A stretch of DNA of 35,151 nt from Neisseria sp. HMSC077D05 (GCA_001809325.1 KV796941.1:22488-57638), one strand, 5' to 3'; shown: positions 1 through 7,276, counted from the stretch's first letter. A program made the numbers and translations. Notes: a model not told the origin generated them from the letters alone.

Positions 1-61
1 AAGGCGACGAAGCCGCAGACAGTACAGATACGCCGTACTGGTTTAAAGTTAATCCACTATG
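1..61. repeat. Correia element (CREE/NEMIS), truncated at window edge and internally deleted
   Basis: The right-hand part of a Correia element ends in the usual terminus TTAATCCACTAT. Compared with the element at 33580-33686 it lacks about 20 bp between 'acagat' and 'cgccgtactgg', so it is a further shortened form. The left end lies outside the window. The terminus is 10 bp past the stop codon of the next gene and probably lies in its 3' untranslated region. Confidence 0.85.
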
Positions 62-70
62 AGTTTCGTG

Positions 71-838
71 TCAGATGGTTTTATTGGCCCGCTGCAAGGA
101 TACACCATATTGTTTCGATACTTTTTCAAAATCGGCTGTGTCTTGTTGCGGGATGATGATAAAGGTGTAGTAGTCGCTTCCCGTGTCTGCACTGTAAAGT
201 ACCGCTCCGGCGGCTTCAAATAAGGGATATACGGCCCTTGCCAGCTCATCGGGCAGATCTTCTTCAAGCTGCTGTTCGGTCCAATTCAGGACGACATTAA
301 AACGTTCCGCCATTTCTGCGATGCAGTCAATAAAACCTTCCCCGTCTTTCCAATCAACGGAAAACAGATGTGCGTAGTCTTCGAGATTATTGTGTAGGAT
401 GAAGCCTTCGGTTAAGAGGTTTTTAAATACGGCGGTTTCGTTATTTTCTTCCTGCGTGTTATTTTCCCCATCTTCATCTTCCTCTATTAAGTCTTGATGG
501 ATATTTTCGATAATGATGCCAACGGTTTCCGGCCGGTCGCGGTAAATGACATCCAGCCAATGCCGGAAAAGTGTTTCATGATTTTTTAATGGGCAGAACA
601 TTGTGTAAATAAACAAACAGATAAAAAATAAAGGGAACATCAGCCACATCAATAAACGCCACAAAACGGCAATGACGGGCAGAAAAGGCTTTGAGAAAAA
701 CAACAAAGTTTTAGAAATAAACAGTAACAGGATTAATGATAAAGCTACTATAGACGACAATATCAAACGGATGGTTTTCATCAGCGGAATAAAGGGCAGC
801 AAGAGCAGTTTCAAAAGTTGATGGCGGGCATGGGCCAT
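71..838 (-). CDS. Membrane-anchored protein with DUF6630-like C-terminal domain
   Basis: The 255-residue protein has a hydrophobic N-terminal third, with membrane segments at about residues 10-45 and 48-85. A linker rich in E, D and N follows (about 120-135), then a soluble C-terminal domain. That domain (LLTEGFILHNN, FSVDWKDGEGFI, LNWTE, YPLFEAAGAVLYSADTGSDYY) resembles my recollection of DUF6630 proteins, which have no assigned function. I chose the ATG at 838; a TTG ten codons upstream (868) is also open, but it lies right next to an uptake-sequence hairpin and has no better ribosome site. The gene stands alone, with a Correia element just past its stop codon. The function is unknown. Confidence 0.75.
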   Translation of the reverse strand: MAHARHQLLKLLLLPFIPLMKTIRLILSSIVALSLILLLFISKTLLFFSKPFLPVIAVLWRLLMWLMFPLFFICLFIYTMFCPLKNHETLFRHWLDVIYRDRPETVGIIIENIHQDLIEEDEDGENNTQEENNETAVFKNLLTEGFILHNNLEDYAHLFSVDWKDGEGFIDCIAEMAERFNVVLNWTEQQLEEDLPDELARAVYPLFEAAGAVLYSADTGSDYYTFIIIPQQDTADFEKVSKQYGVSLQRANKTI

Positions 839-872
839 AAATTCGGTTTTATTTCGGGACAAGGACAATCTC

Positions 873-902
873 AGGTCGTCTGAAATTTTTTCAGACGACC
901 TT
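873..902. terminator. Inverted uptake-sequence pair
   Basis: AGGTCGTCTGA and its reverse complement are separated by a short A/T loop and followed by T residues on the plus strand. The hairpin lies between the 3' end of the split membrane gene (917) and the start of the DUF6630-like gene, and would end minus-strand transcripts of the former. Confidence 0.7.
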
Positions 903-916
903 TTGCCTTTATGCCG

Positions 917-1162
917 TTAAAGTCTTTTGCGAATCCAAGACGAGAGTTTGGGCGCGCCGAACAGTAGGAAAATCCCGATAAGGAATTGGGCGGTGCTGGC
1001 GAATATACCGGCTTGGTTTTGCGTGCCGAGATTCGCCCAAATGGATGTCTGCGTGTCGGTAGAGATAGATTGTGTAAAACGATAAATAGAGAACAAGTAA
1101 ATCAGTTCGGGTATGGCTTGGGAAAGAGTGTATATGCCGATCAAGACAATACCTGTCGTCAT
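917..1162 (-). CDS. Small membrane protein, probable C-terminal half of a split gene
   Basis: The 81 residues form two hydrophobic helices (about 3-25 and 50-70) and a basic tail (SSWIRKRL). The ATG directly follows the TGA of the upstream reading frame (TGA-ATG) and is in the same frame. No Shine-Dalgarno sequence is visible before it. The upstream half has the same helix-loop-helix layout, so the two together look like one four-helix inner-membrane protein of about 169 residues cut by a nonsense codon. Alternatively they are two coupled small proteins. I do not recognise the family. Confidence 0.6.
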   Translation of the reverse strand: MTTGIVLIGIYTLSQAIPELIYLFSIYRFTQSISTDTQTSIWANLGTQNQAGIFASTAQFLIGIFLLFGAPKLSSWIRKRL

Positions 1163-1426
1163 TCATGGAGCGGGGTGTTTTGGGGTTTCTTGTGCGGTTT
1201 GCAGATGTTCGGGCAGCAGGCGGTTGGCAATGGTGGCAGGGAAACACCATACAAGCAGCCATGCGGCCAAATAAAAGCCGTAGATGGATAGCGGCAACAG
1301 GAGTTGTGCGCTGTTATATTCGCTTCCAGACTGGGCAAATATGGTAACGATGCTGCTGAGCGTTTGTACGATACCGATTAAAACGATTAAACGGACGGCG
1401 ACGATCAGGATTTGTTTGGGGGACAT
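1163..1426 (-). CDS. Small membrane protein, probable N-terminal half of a split gene
   Basis: The 87 residues start MSPKQILIV and carry two hydrophobic helices (about 5-30 and 43-68), then a polar tail ending TPKHPAP before TGA. The 81-residue frame at 917-1162 continues in phase immediately after this stop. The tail looks like a cytoplasmic linker between helix pairs. Read-through or a sense codon here would give a continuous four-helix protein. The function is unknown. Confidence 0.6.
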   Translation of the reverse strand: MSPKQILIVAVRLIVLIGIVQTLSSIVTIFAQSGSEYNSAQLLLPLSIYGFYLAAWLLVWCFPATIANRLLPEHLQTAQETPKHPAP

Positions 1427-1454
1427 GAGTTTCTTTCGTGATGTGGTGGGCTGG

Positions 1455-1491
1455 GGTCGTCTGAAAAAGCATTTCGGGTTTTCAGACGACC
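1455..1491. terminator. Inverted uptake-sequence pair
   Basis: GGTCGTCTGAAAA and TTTTCAGACGACC form a hairpin between the rdgB remnant and the split membrane gene. It would stop minus-strand read-through from the TonB receptor side. Confidence 0.65.
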
Positions 1492-1499
1492 TATCATCG

Positions 1500-1641
1500 A
1501 TTTATAAGGCTTAGATTTTTTTCATAATTCCCGTAACGCTTACTCCACCTGAGGCTTTTGGCAATCGTGGGTTGCGGGTCGTTTTCGTGGCAGGCAGAAA
1601 CGCAGGCATCATAACAGCTTTTGTCGGAGAGGTCGTCTGAA
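1500..1641 (-). pseudogene. Decayed 3' fragment of rdgB
   Basis: On the minus strand this stretch reads SDDLSDKSCYDACVSACHEN followed by DPQPTIAKS. The intact rdgB at 5252-5845 has SDELAYQADKSCYYVC, then RHENDPQPIIAEG. After a deletion of roughly 120 bp the match resumes in the last codons: the DNA for KSLRWSKRYGNYEKNLSL aligns with that for ESHRGQALRELLKKIEAL. No intact frame remains. The match begins at an uptake sequence at 1630-1641, where the intact gene also has an uptake-like TTTCAGACGA. The fragment sits past the 3' end of the TonB receptor gene, while the intact rdgB lies on the other side of that gene. Confidence 0.8.
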
Positions 1642-1656
1642 ATTTTCAGACGACCT
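1630..1656. terminator. Perfect palindromic uptake-sequence pair, terminator of the TonB receptor gene
   Basis: A 27-nt palindrome (AGGTCGTCTGAAA, one T, TTTCAGACGACCT) lies 17 nt beyond the stop codon of the TonB receptor gene. Confidence 0.75.
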
Positions 1657-1672
1657 TTCAAGCATTGCCCCG

Positions 1673-4600
1673 TCAGAATTTGCCTGTAAACCCGACGGTA
1701 ACCGCCCGTCCCGGTGCGGGGATGGGAACGTTGGACATCGGGTCGAGATAATAGCGGTTGGTCAGGTTGCTGACGCTGAAGTTCATGCTCAGGTTTTTGC
1801 CGAAGTTGTAGCGTCCGTAAGCGTCCAATACCAAGGCGGAACGCCAGTGGTAGGGGCGGCCCGATGCCTGCATAATCCGCGCCAAGCCCTGACGCGCCAG
1901 TTCGTCCTGCTGGCCGGTATCGACGGTGCTGTGGTAGATGCCGCGCATGCCCAGCTCCAGCCTGTTGTTGAAGCGGCGGGTGCCGACATCGAGGTTGAGC
2001 GAGTATTTCGGCTGCATGGTCTGATAGAAACGGGTGGCGCCGAAACCGCCGTCGATACATTCGGGGATACGGTTGTTATAGACGTCGTAGTTGAAGGCGG
2101 TCGATTTGTCGCAGGTGCGCTGCTTTAGGCGGTAGTTCGCGCCGAATGAGGCAAACCATTTGCCGCTGTCGATGCGGCTTTGCAGCTCGATGCCGCTGGT
2201 CTGTTTCTTGTCGTATTGGGTCAGGTTTTTGTTTTCGGTAATATCGATGGCGTTTTTGATAGTGTTGTTGTAGTAGGTCAGGCGGATATTGCCGTGTTTC
2301 AACCGTTGCCAGTAGGGCGCGAAATTGAAGGAATAGCCTGCTTCCCAGTTGGTGCTGCGTTCGGGCTTCAGGTTGAATTCGGTATTGTAGGCTTCCAGCA
2401 GGTTGACGTTGGTGGTGGTTGCTTCGTAAATGCTGGGGAAGCGGGTCGCCTGCGCGAAACGGGCGAACAGGCGGCTGTTGTCGGTCAAATCGTAGCTGAC
2501 GGCGATGACGGGCGACCATGCGCTGGCTTTCAGGTGTTTGGGCATGGGCCATACTTCGTCTTCGTTGGCGGGTTTTTTATAGAGGCGGTGGCCGCCGGTA
2601 CTGCCCATCGTAGTCGCCCGCTCTTTTTTTTGCAGATAGGGTGTTTTAACATCATCTATTGCAGCATTGGTTAAATATTTGAAATAGCTGCCTTGCAATC
2701 CCTGAGGATTGTTTACTTTTTCATTAAATTGCCCTTGTGCGAAAACCGGCCCTTGATATTTGCCGTCGATATAGGGCGTATAGACTTCTTTCTGCCGGTA
2801 AACGGCTTCATCGTGGTTGAAGGACGGGTTATCTACCTGTGGATTGTCGCCGTTTGCGTTGGCATAGATGACTTCACCGGTCTGCCTTTCTCCGTTAATC
2901 GAATATCCTTTATCGTTATAGTCATAACCGTATTTGTGGCGGAATTCGTTTATCAGGCGATTTGACTCGTCAACATCTTCTGTTCTCAGGATTTTCCGCA
3001 CATCGTCCGCTTCTTCTTTATTGGCAATCAGTTCGTAATAGGGGATATAGCTGCCGAGTATGTAGCCGTCCGAGCTTTTCCCCCCTTGCAAATCGACGGA
3101 ATAAAACGGATCTTTTCTCGCCTGCCTTGCTTTCGCCAAGGCATCGTCGTAAGCCCAGAATTTGTCGTAGCGTATGCCTGCCTGAATGTTCAGGCGGTCG
3201 GTTGCCTGCCAGTCGAAAGCGACTCCCGCCCCCCATTCGTGGCGGCGTCCTGCCCTCGGACCGGCAACGGCTGTGGCGGCTGTGGCGGCGCCGATGATGT
3301 CGAAGATATCTTTGTCGTTGTTGGTGATTCGGTTGGATTCGTCCAGTTTTTCATATTGAACGTTGGCGGAGAGGGTCATGGCGAGCTTGTCGGTCAGGCG
3401 CATGCGGTTGCTGATGTCGGCGCCGGTACGGGTGGCGCGGGTGCGCTGTTCCACGCCTGATTTGACGCGGTATGCGCCGGGTACAGGAGGCGGATCTTTC
3501 GGCTCTTCGGCAGGAACCAGACCTTCGGCAACCAGCTCGCGGCAGCCTATGCCTTCGCTGATGTGCCTGCCGATAAATTCGTTGGGAATTTTATTGTGGA
3601 CAAAGCAGTTGGCCCACTTGTCGTATTCCTGATCGCCGTAGGTAACGGCCAAATCCGGCCCGCCGCTTTGATGGCGCGAACTGGTGGTTTTTGTGCGCCA
3701 GATATTGGCCTGCAAGTCTATCCAGCGGCTGCCTTCGGGCTTCCATTCGTAGCCGATTTTATGGCTTTTGGTGTCAATGGTGGAATTGAGCGTTTGCGCA
3801 GGTATGACCAGCGGCGGTCTGCCGGTGAAGTTGAACTCGTTGCTGAAGCCCAGCAATATGGCGTTGTAAAAGGGGTTGTTTTCGCCGAAACGGACGCGGG
3901 TGCGCATATGGCCGAGGCTGATTTTCTGATTGTTGGGCAGATACCAGTTGTTTTTCAGCAGCAGGCTTTTGCTCGCCACATTGCTATTGAACACTTCTTC
4001 ACCGGGGCGGTAGAGCTTCGCCATGTTCGGTATCATGGTCGCCCCCGTATTGCCGAAATCCGCATTGTCCGGGTCGTATTCCGGATTGTTCAGATAGCCG
4101 CCCGCCCCGCGTTTTCCGCTGAAGTAATTGCCTTTTTTGCGGTCGCTGTAAGCAATCAGGCCGTCTGAAATATCGGTTTTAAACGCCGCCGAAACCATGC
4201 CCGAACGGTCGTCTTTGAAATTGCCGATTTTGCTGCTGCGGCTGCGCGGCGGGTTTTTCTCTTGAAAATCGAGTGCCTGATAAGGTTCCAACGTTCCGGC
4301 GACTGCGCCCGCCGCCCCGTCTGCCGTCGGTCTGCCCGGAATGGTGCGGTAGTCTTCCACACCGAGGTATTGCAAATTATCAACGCGGGGCTTGGCCGTA
4401 TTGCCCGAAAAACTGCCTTTTATCTGAATTCCCCATTTTTTCCCTTCTGGAACAATGTCTTCGGGTTCGATGATTTGAATGGCGACCGAACCGCCTACTC
4501 CCGATTTGACACCTCGGGTCATCGACGGCCCTTTTTCTACCGCAATACTGCGGAACAGGGCGGGATCAACGTAGTTTCGGTCGGCAACGCCGTAATTGTT

Positions 4601-4984
4601 CATCCATACGTCGACGGTCTGTTCCATTCCGTCAATGGTAACGGGGATACGGCCTTTTCCGGCGATGCCGCGAATGCTAGGCGTAATCGCGCTGCCCGCA
4701 TTGCGCGTATTCATGTTGTACACGCCGTTGAGCCCCTTGAGGATGTCGCCGGCGGCATCGGGGCGGTAGCGTTCGAGGTATTCTTTGCCGAGATAGGCAT
4801 TGGAGACGTTTTTGCTGTATTGCTGCGCTTCGCCTTTCTGGTCTTTGGTCAGGCGTTTGCCGCGGACTTCAACAGCATCGAGGACGGCAGTTTCGGGTGT
4901 AACCGCATCTGCTGCCCACAGGTGCGGGCTGTACCACAAAATACTGAGGCAGGCGACGATGGTTTTGAAGGGGTAGTTTCTCAT
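1673..4984 (-). CDS. Large TonB-dependent outer-membrane receptor
   Basis: The 1103-residue protein is an outer-membrane active transporter energised by TonB-ExbBD. Its signal peptide is about residues 1-24, cut after HLWA. A TonB-box-like segment LDAVEVRG is at 35-42. The plug domain follows (about 45-180, with ITPSIRGIAGKG and VTIDGMEQTVD). The long beta-barrel ends in GFTGKF, with the terminal Phe used by the BAM machinery. The ATG at 4984 has AAGGAG seven bases upstream, so I chose it over an in-frame start 20 codons earlier. At about 120 kDa it is longer than the well-known neisserial receptors ZnuD and HmbR and resembles the TdfG class in size. The ligand is not evident; haem or another iron source is possible. 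An AG-type uptake sequence lies inside the gene (4158-4169). Confidence 0.9.
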   Translation of the reverse strand: MRNYPFKTIVACLSILWYSPHLWAADAVTPETAVLDAVEVRGKRLTKDQKGEAQQYSKNVSNAYLGKEYLERYRPDAAGDILKGLNGVYNMNTRNAGSAITPSIRGIAGKGRIPVTIDGMEQTVDVWMNNYGVADRNYVDPALFRSIAVEKGPSMTRGVKSGVGGSVAIQIIEPEDIVPEGKKWGIQIKGSFSGNTAKPRVDNLQYLGVEDYRTIPGRPTADGAAGAVAGTLEPYQALDFQEKNPPRSRSSKIGNFKDDRSGMVSAAFKTDISDGLIAYSDRKKGNYFSGKRGAGGYLNNPEYDPDNADFGNTGATMIPNMAKLYRPGEEVFNSNVASKSLLLKNNWYLPNNQKISLGHMRTRVRFGENNPFYNAILLGFSNEFNFTGRPPLVIPAQTLNSTIDTKSHKIGYEWKPEGSRWIDLQANIWRTKTTSSRHQSGGPDLAVTYGDQEYDKWANCFVHNKIPNEFIGRHISEGIGCRELVAEGLVPAEEPKDPPPVPGAYRVKSGVEQRTRATRTGADISNRMRLTDKLAMTLSANVQYEKLDESNRITNNDKDIFDIIGAATAATAVAGPRAGRRHEWGAGVAFDWQATDRLNIQAGIRYDKFWAYDDALAKARQARKDPFYSVDLQGGKSSDGYILGSYIPYYELIANKEEADDVRKILRTEDVDESNRLINEFRHKYGYDYNDKGYSINGERQTGEVIYANANGDNPQVDNPSFNHDEAVYRQKEVYTPYIDGKYQGPVFAQGQFNEKVNNPQGLQGSYFKYLTNAAIDDVKTPYLQKKERATTMGSTGGHRLYKKPANEDEVWPMPKHLKASAWSPVIAVSYDLTDNSRLFARFAQATRFPSIYEATTTNVNLLEAYNTEFNLKPERSTNWEAGYSFNFAPYWQRLKHGNIRLTYYNNTIKNAIDITENKNLTQYDKKQTSGIELQSRIDSGKWFASFGANYRLKQRTCDKSTAFNYDVYNNRIPECIDGGFGATRFYQTMQPKYSLNLDVGTRRFNNRLELGMRGIYHSTVDTGQQDELARQGLARIMQASGRPYHWRSALVLDAYGRYNFGKNLSMNFSVSNLTNRYYLDPMSNVPIPAPGRAVTVGFTGKF
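4158..4169 (+). repeat. AG-DUS dialect uptake sequence inside the TonB receptor gene
   Basis: This is an exact AGGCCGTCTGAA. It differs by one base (C for T at position 4) from the dialect that dominates the window, so it may mark foreign DNA or a single mutation. Confidence 0.6.
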
Positions 4985-5128
4985 GTGATGACTCCTTGTA
5001 TTGTCTTTATAACAGGCGCTCCGTCGGGTGTGGACGGTAATCAATCTTCAAGGAGTGGTTTGTAGAATGTGTTTTATGTTTTTATGATTGGGATTTTTGA
5101 GTAAGGATATTTGCTGTTTTTTTTGGAT

Positions 5129-5161
5129 ATTATAAGTTTTTGAAAAAATTTTATAAGTTTT
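5129..5161 (-). promoter_or_regulatory. Probable promoter and direct-repeat operator of the TonB receptor gene
   Basis: On the minus strand, TATAAT (5129-5134) is preceded 16 bp upstream by TTATAA (5151-5156), a weak -35. An 11-bp direct repeat, AAAACTTATAA on the minus strand, lies at 5151-5161 and 5130-5140. The copies are exactly 21 bp apart, two helical turns, and overlap the -35 and -10. It does not match the Fur or Zur consensus as I know them. Confidence 0.45.
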
Positions 5162-5199
5162 GTTCCTTTGGTGGTGCGTTTTACCGATAAACGGGATCG

Positions 5200-5245
5200 A
5201 AAACGTCGTCTGAAAACGGCGTAGCGGGTTTTCAGACGACGTTTT
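5200..5245. terminator. Terminator of rdgB built from a modified uptake-sequence pair
   Basis: AAAACGTCGTCTGAAAAC and its reverse complement form an 18-bp stem just past the stop codon of rdgB, with a T tract. The first bases are ACGTCG rather than AGGTCG in both arms, so the pairing is kept. Confidence 0.75.
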
Positions 5246-5251
5246 TGTTGT

Positions 5252-5845
5252 TCAGAGGGCTTCGATTTTTTTCAACAATTCCCGCAAAGCCTGCCCCCTG
5301 TGGCTTTCGGCGTTTTTGATTTCGGGATCAAGCTCGGCGGCGGTGCAGTTGTGTTCGGGCAGGTAGAAATGCGGGTCGTAGCCGAAGCCGTAGGTTCCTG
5401 CGGCTTCTGTCTGCCATTGGCCGCGCCAGATGCCTTCGGCGATGATGGGCTGCGGGTCGTTTTCGTGGCGGACGAGGACGAGGACGCAGACGTAGTAGCA
5501 GCTTTTGTCGGCTTGGTAGGCGAGTTCGTCTGAAAGGCGCTTGTTGTTGGCGGCATCGGATTTGGGATTTGCTCCAGCATAGCGGGCGGAGAGGACGCCG
5601 GGTGCGCCGTTTAATGCGGTAGCGCAGATGCCGGAGTCGTCGGCGAGCGCGGGCAGTCCGCTGTGTTTGGCGGCGTGGCGGGCTTTGGCGAGAGCGTTTT
5701 CAACGAAGGTGTGGTACGGCTCGGGGCATTCGGGCGTGTCGAACTGCGATTGCGGCAGGACTTCGATGTTCAAATCGGCGAAGAGGCGGGAAAATTCGTT
5801 GAGTTTGCCTGCGTTGCCGCTGGCGAGGACGATTTTGTCGAACAT
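5252..5845 (-). CDS. rdgB: RdgB/HAM1 non-canonical purine NTP pyrophosphatase
   Basis: This 197-residue enzyme hydrolyses dITP, XTP and ITP to monophosphates, which keeps deaminated purines out of DNA and RNA. Family signatures are present: SGNAGK (9-14) for triphosphate binding, FVENALAKAR (47-56), ADDSGI with the metal-binding acidic residues (68-73), GVLSARYAG (83-91), GYDPHF near residue 155, and SHRG close to the C-terminus. The length is normal. The gene is divided from the downstream TonB receptor by a strong hairpin. A second, decayed copy of its 3' end lies on the far side of that receptor gene. Confidence 0.95.
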   Translation of the reverse strand: MFDKIVLASGNAGKLNEFSRLFADLNIEVLPQSQFDTPECPEPYHTFVENALAKARHAAKHSGLPALADDSGICATALNGAPGVLSARYAGANPKSDAANNKRLSDELAYQADKSCYYVCVLVLVRHENDPQPIIAEGIWRGQWQTEAAGTYGFGYDPHFYLPEHNCTAAELDPEIKNAESHRGQALRELLKKIEAL

Positions 5846-5854
5846 GGGTTTTCC

Positions 5855-6085
5855 TTAATGGGGTTCGGTTTGTTGCGAGCGCATGATTTGTGCGCGGGCT
5901 TTATGGCGGATGTAGAGGGCGAGGCTGCCGATTTGGGCGAAGACGGCGCCGAAGGCGAATAGGAAGGCGGCGACGGCGAATTGTTTGCTTTGGATGGAAA
6001 GCAGGTAGGCGCCCAACGTTACCAATGCGATGAAGAGCAGGGTGAAGAGGATGGTCAGAATGAGGAAGGTTCGGCGTTTGGTCAT
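5855..6085 (-). CDS. Small two-helix membrane protein, copy 1
   Basis: This 76-residue protein has two membrane helices (about 6-29 and 35-58) and a basic tail (RHKARAQIMRSQQ). It is almost identical from residue 25 onward to the protein at 7352-7582, and differs mainly in the first helix. It ends 10 bp upstream of the rdgB start, so the two may be co-transcribed. The function is unknown. Confidence 0.75.
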   Translation of the reverse strand: MTKRRTFLILTILFTLLFIALVTLGAYLLSIQSKQFAVAAFLFAFGAVFAQIGSLALYIRHKARAQIMRSQQTEPH

Positions 6086-6109
6086 TGGTTTTGTTTGTTT
6101 CTTTTAGAT

Positions 6110-6121
6110 TTCAGGTAGCCT
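6110..6121 (-). repeat. Eikenella-type uptake sequence
   Basis: The minus strand reads AGGCTACCTGAA exactly. This is the eikDUS dialect of Eikenella corrodens and differs from the native dialect at three positions (GGCTACC against GGTCGTC). It marks one edge of the foreign-looking stretch 6110-6500. Confidence 0.75.
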
Positions 6122-6460
6122 TAACGGCAGATGGGGGAAGCTTGCTTCCGCTCACAGCCGCACATTGTGGCAGGCTTCGTACACTGGCAGCAGGCGGTGC
6201 AGGGTTTCGACTAGCCAGGTCGCGCTGCCAGCCGTTGCACCAGCGTTCGATATGCGGCGGGGCAAAGCCCGCGCCCAGTTGTGAGGCTACCTGTAAAACC
6301 AACGTGCGCCACACTTGCCACGCGGCTTTGTAGTCGGCCTTGCTTGGTTTGCGCTTCGGTTTCGGGCTGGTATTGGCGGATTTGGGCGAACTGGAAAAAT
6401 GGGCGTTGGAATAGGTCGCAGCTTTGCGGGGTGAGCATGATGGTTTGGCGGGGCATGAAA
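6122..6460 (-). pseudogene. Decayed, frameshifted gene between Eikenella-type uptake sequences
   Basis: On the minus strand an open frame starts near 6456 (MPRQTIMLTPQSCDLFQRPF, then FQFAQIRQYQPETEAQTKQG). It appears to continue after a shift near 6330 in another frame (AAWQVWRTLVLQVASQLGAG, then FAPPHIERWCNGWQRDLAS). That frame closes in the TGA of the uptake sequence at 6110-6121. Neither frame alone makes a convincing protein and I do not recognise the family. Three exact and one near-exact (6284-6295, 11 of 12) AGGCTACCTGAA motifs surround or lie in it, none of them native. I read it as the remnant of a gene imported from an Eikenella-like donor. No other gene is seen between 6086 and 6568. 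Confidence 0.45.
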
Positions 6461-6467
6461 AAGGGAG

Positions 6468-6500
6468 AGGCTACCTGAAAAATAGATTTTCAGGTAGCCT
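6468..6500. terminator. Inverted pair of Eikenella-type uptake sequences
   Basis: AGGCTACCTGAA (6468-6479) and its exact reverse complement (6489-6500) form a 12-bp or longer stem around a short A/T loop. This is the usual neisserial terminator design with a foreign dialect. It lies about 70 bp past the DUF1269 stop codon. Confidence 0.75.
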
Positions 6501-6568
6501 CAAACCGGTTTGGCATGCATCCGAAACGGAAAATTTGAGCGGTTACATACCTTGGGTTGGTGGCAGTG

Positions 6569-7198
6569 TTATTTCAACTTGGCTGCCAATTCGTCGAATT
6601 TTTGTTTGATGTCGGCCTTGAAGGCTTCCACTATCTCTTTGCGTTCTTTGCGTTCGGCTTTGCGCTGTTTTTTCCAAGCTTCGTGTGCCTGACGTGCCAC
6701 TTCTTCCTGCGCTTCTATTGCTGCCAATACGTCCTGTTGGGCAACGACTGCATCTTGCCGGAGAATAACGGTTTTGAAACGGTGGAAGAAAGCATCCAAT
6801 ACAGCCTCGTCGGATTCTTGCGCCAAAATAATGATTGCAGTACTGCCGTTATCCAGTTTTTTGGCTGTATTTTCCAGCAACGCCCCCTCTTCCAATGTTT
6901 GGGCAGTACCTGCATCACTGCCGATGAGTGCGCCAGTAGCTCCACCCAACAGAACACCGATAGGACCGCCGAGAATGCCGACCAGTGAACCAATGAGGCT
7001 GCCCGTCCATGTGCCTTCGACCGTATTGGCGGTAAAGTCGGTGCTTTCTGCTGGGATAATCAGGTCATTTTCCTTTTTAACCAAAACGGCTTGTGCCACC
7101 AAAGCATCTGTTGTCTGCGAGTAAGCTTTCAATTCAGAAAAGGCTTGATAAGCTTCGCTGGAGATGTTGAATAAGGCAACGATGATGTTTTGTTTCAT
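6569..7198 (-). CDS. DUF1269-family glycine-rich membrane-associated protein
   Basis: The 209-residue protein opens with a beta-alpha stretch (KQNIIVALFNISSEAYQAF). A glycine-rich hydrophobic hairpin follows at about residues 62-98 (GSLIGSLVGILGGPIGVLL and onward). A second alpha/beta part comes next, then a charged coiled-coil tail from about 155 rich in K, E and A. That order is typical of DUF1269 proteins, whose function is not established. The ATG at 7198 has AGGAGT a few bases upstream; the frame is open to 7267 but has no better start. Nine consecutive C on the coding strand sit about 70 bp upstream. Confidence 0.8.
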   Translation of the reverse strand: MKQNIIVALFNISSEAYQAFSELKAYSQTTDALVAQAVLVKKENDLIIPAESTDFTANTVEGTWTGSLIGSLVGILGGPIGVLLGGATGALIGSDAGTAQTLEEGALLENTAKKLDNGSTAIIILAQESDEAVLDAFFHRFKTVILRQDAVVAQQDVLAAIEAQEEVARQAHEAWKKQRKAERKERKEIVEAFKADIKQKFDELAAKLK

Positions 7199-7267
7199 AA
7201 GTCCACTCCTGTAGATTGAAAGATTTAAGAACATACTAGTTGTATGCGGTGTCAGTGTAAATTGCAA

Positions 7268-7276
7268 GGGGGGGGG
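7268..7276 (-). promoter_or_regulatory. Nine-C tract next to a candidate -35 of the DUF1269 gene
   Basis: Nine G on the plus strand read as C9 on the coding strand. Directly downstream are TTGCAA (candidate -35), 17 bp, then TACAAC (candidate -10). Homopolymer G/C tracts of this length slip during replication and drive phase variation in Neisseria (porA, fetA promoters). Here the tract abuts the -35 rather than sitting in the spacer. Confidence 0.4.

Noticed and set aside
4262-5065. A 267-codon plus-strand open frame opposite the TonB receptor gene
   Set aside because: It lies wholly antisense to a well-supported gene, has no family signature or ribosome site, and its composition is what a G/C-rich complementary strand gives.
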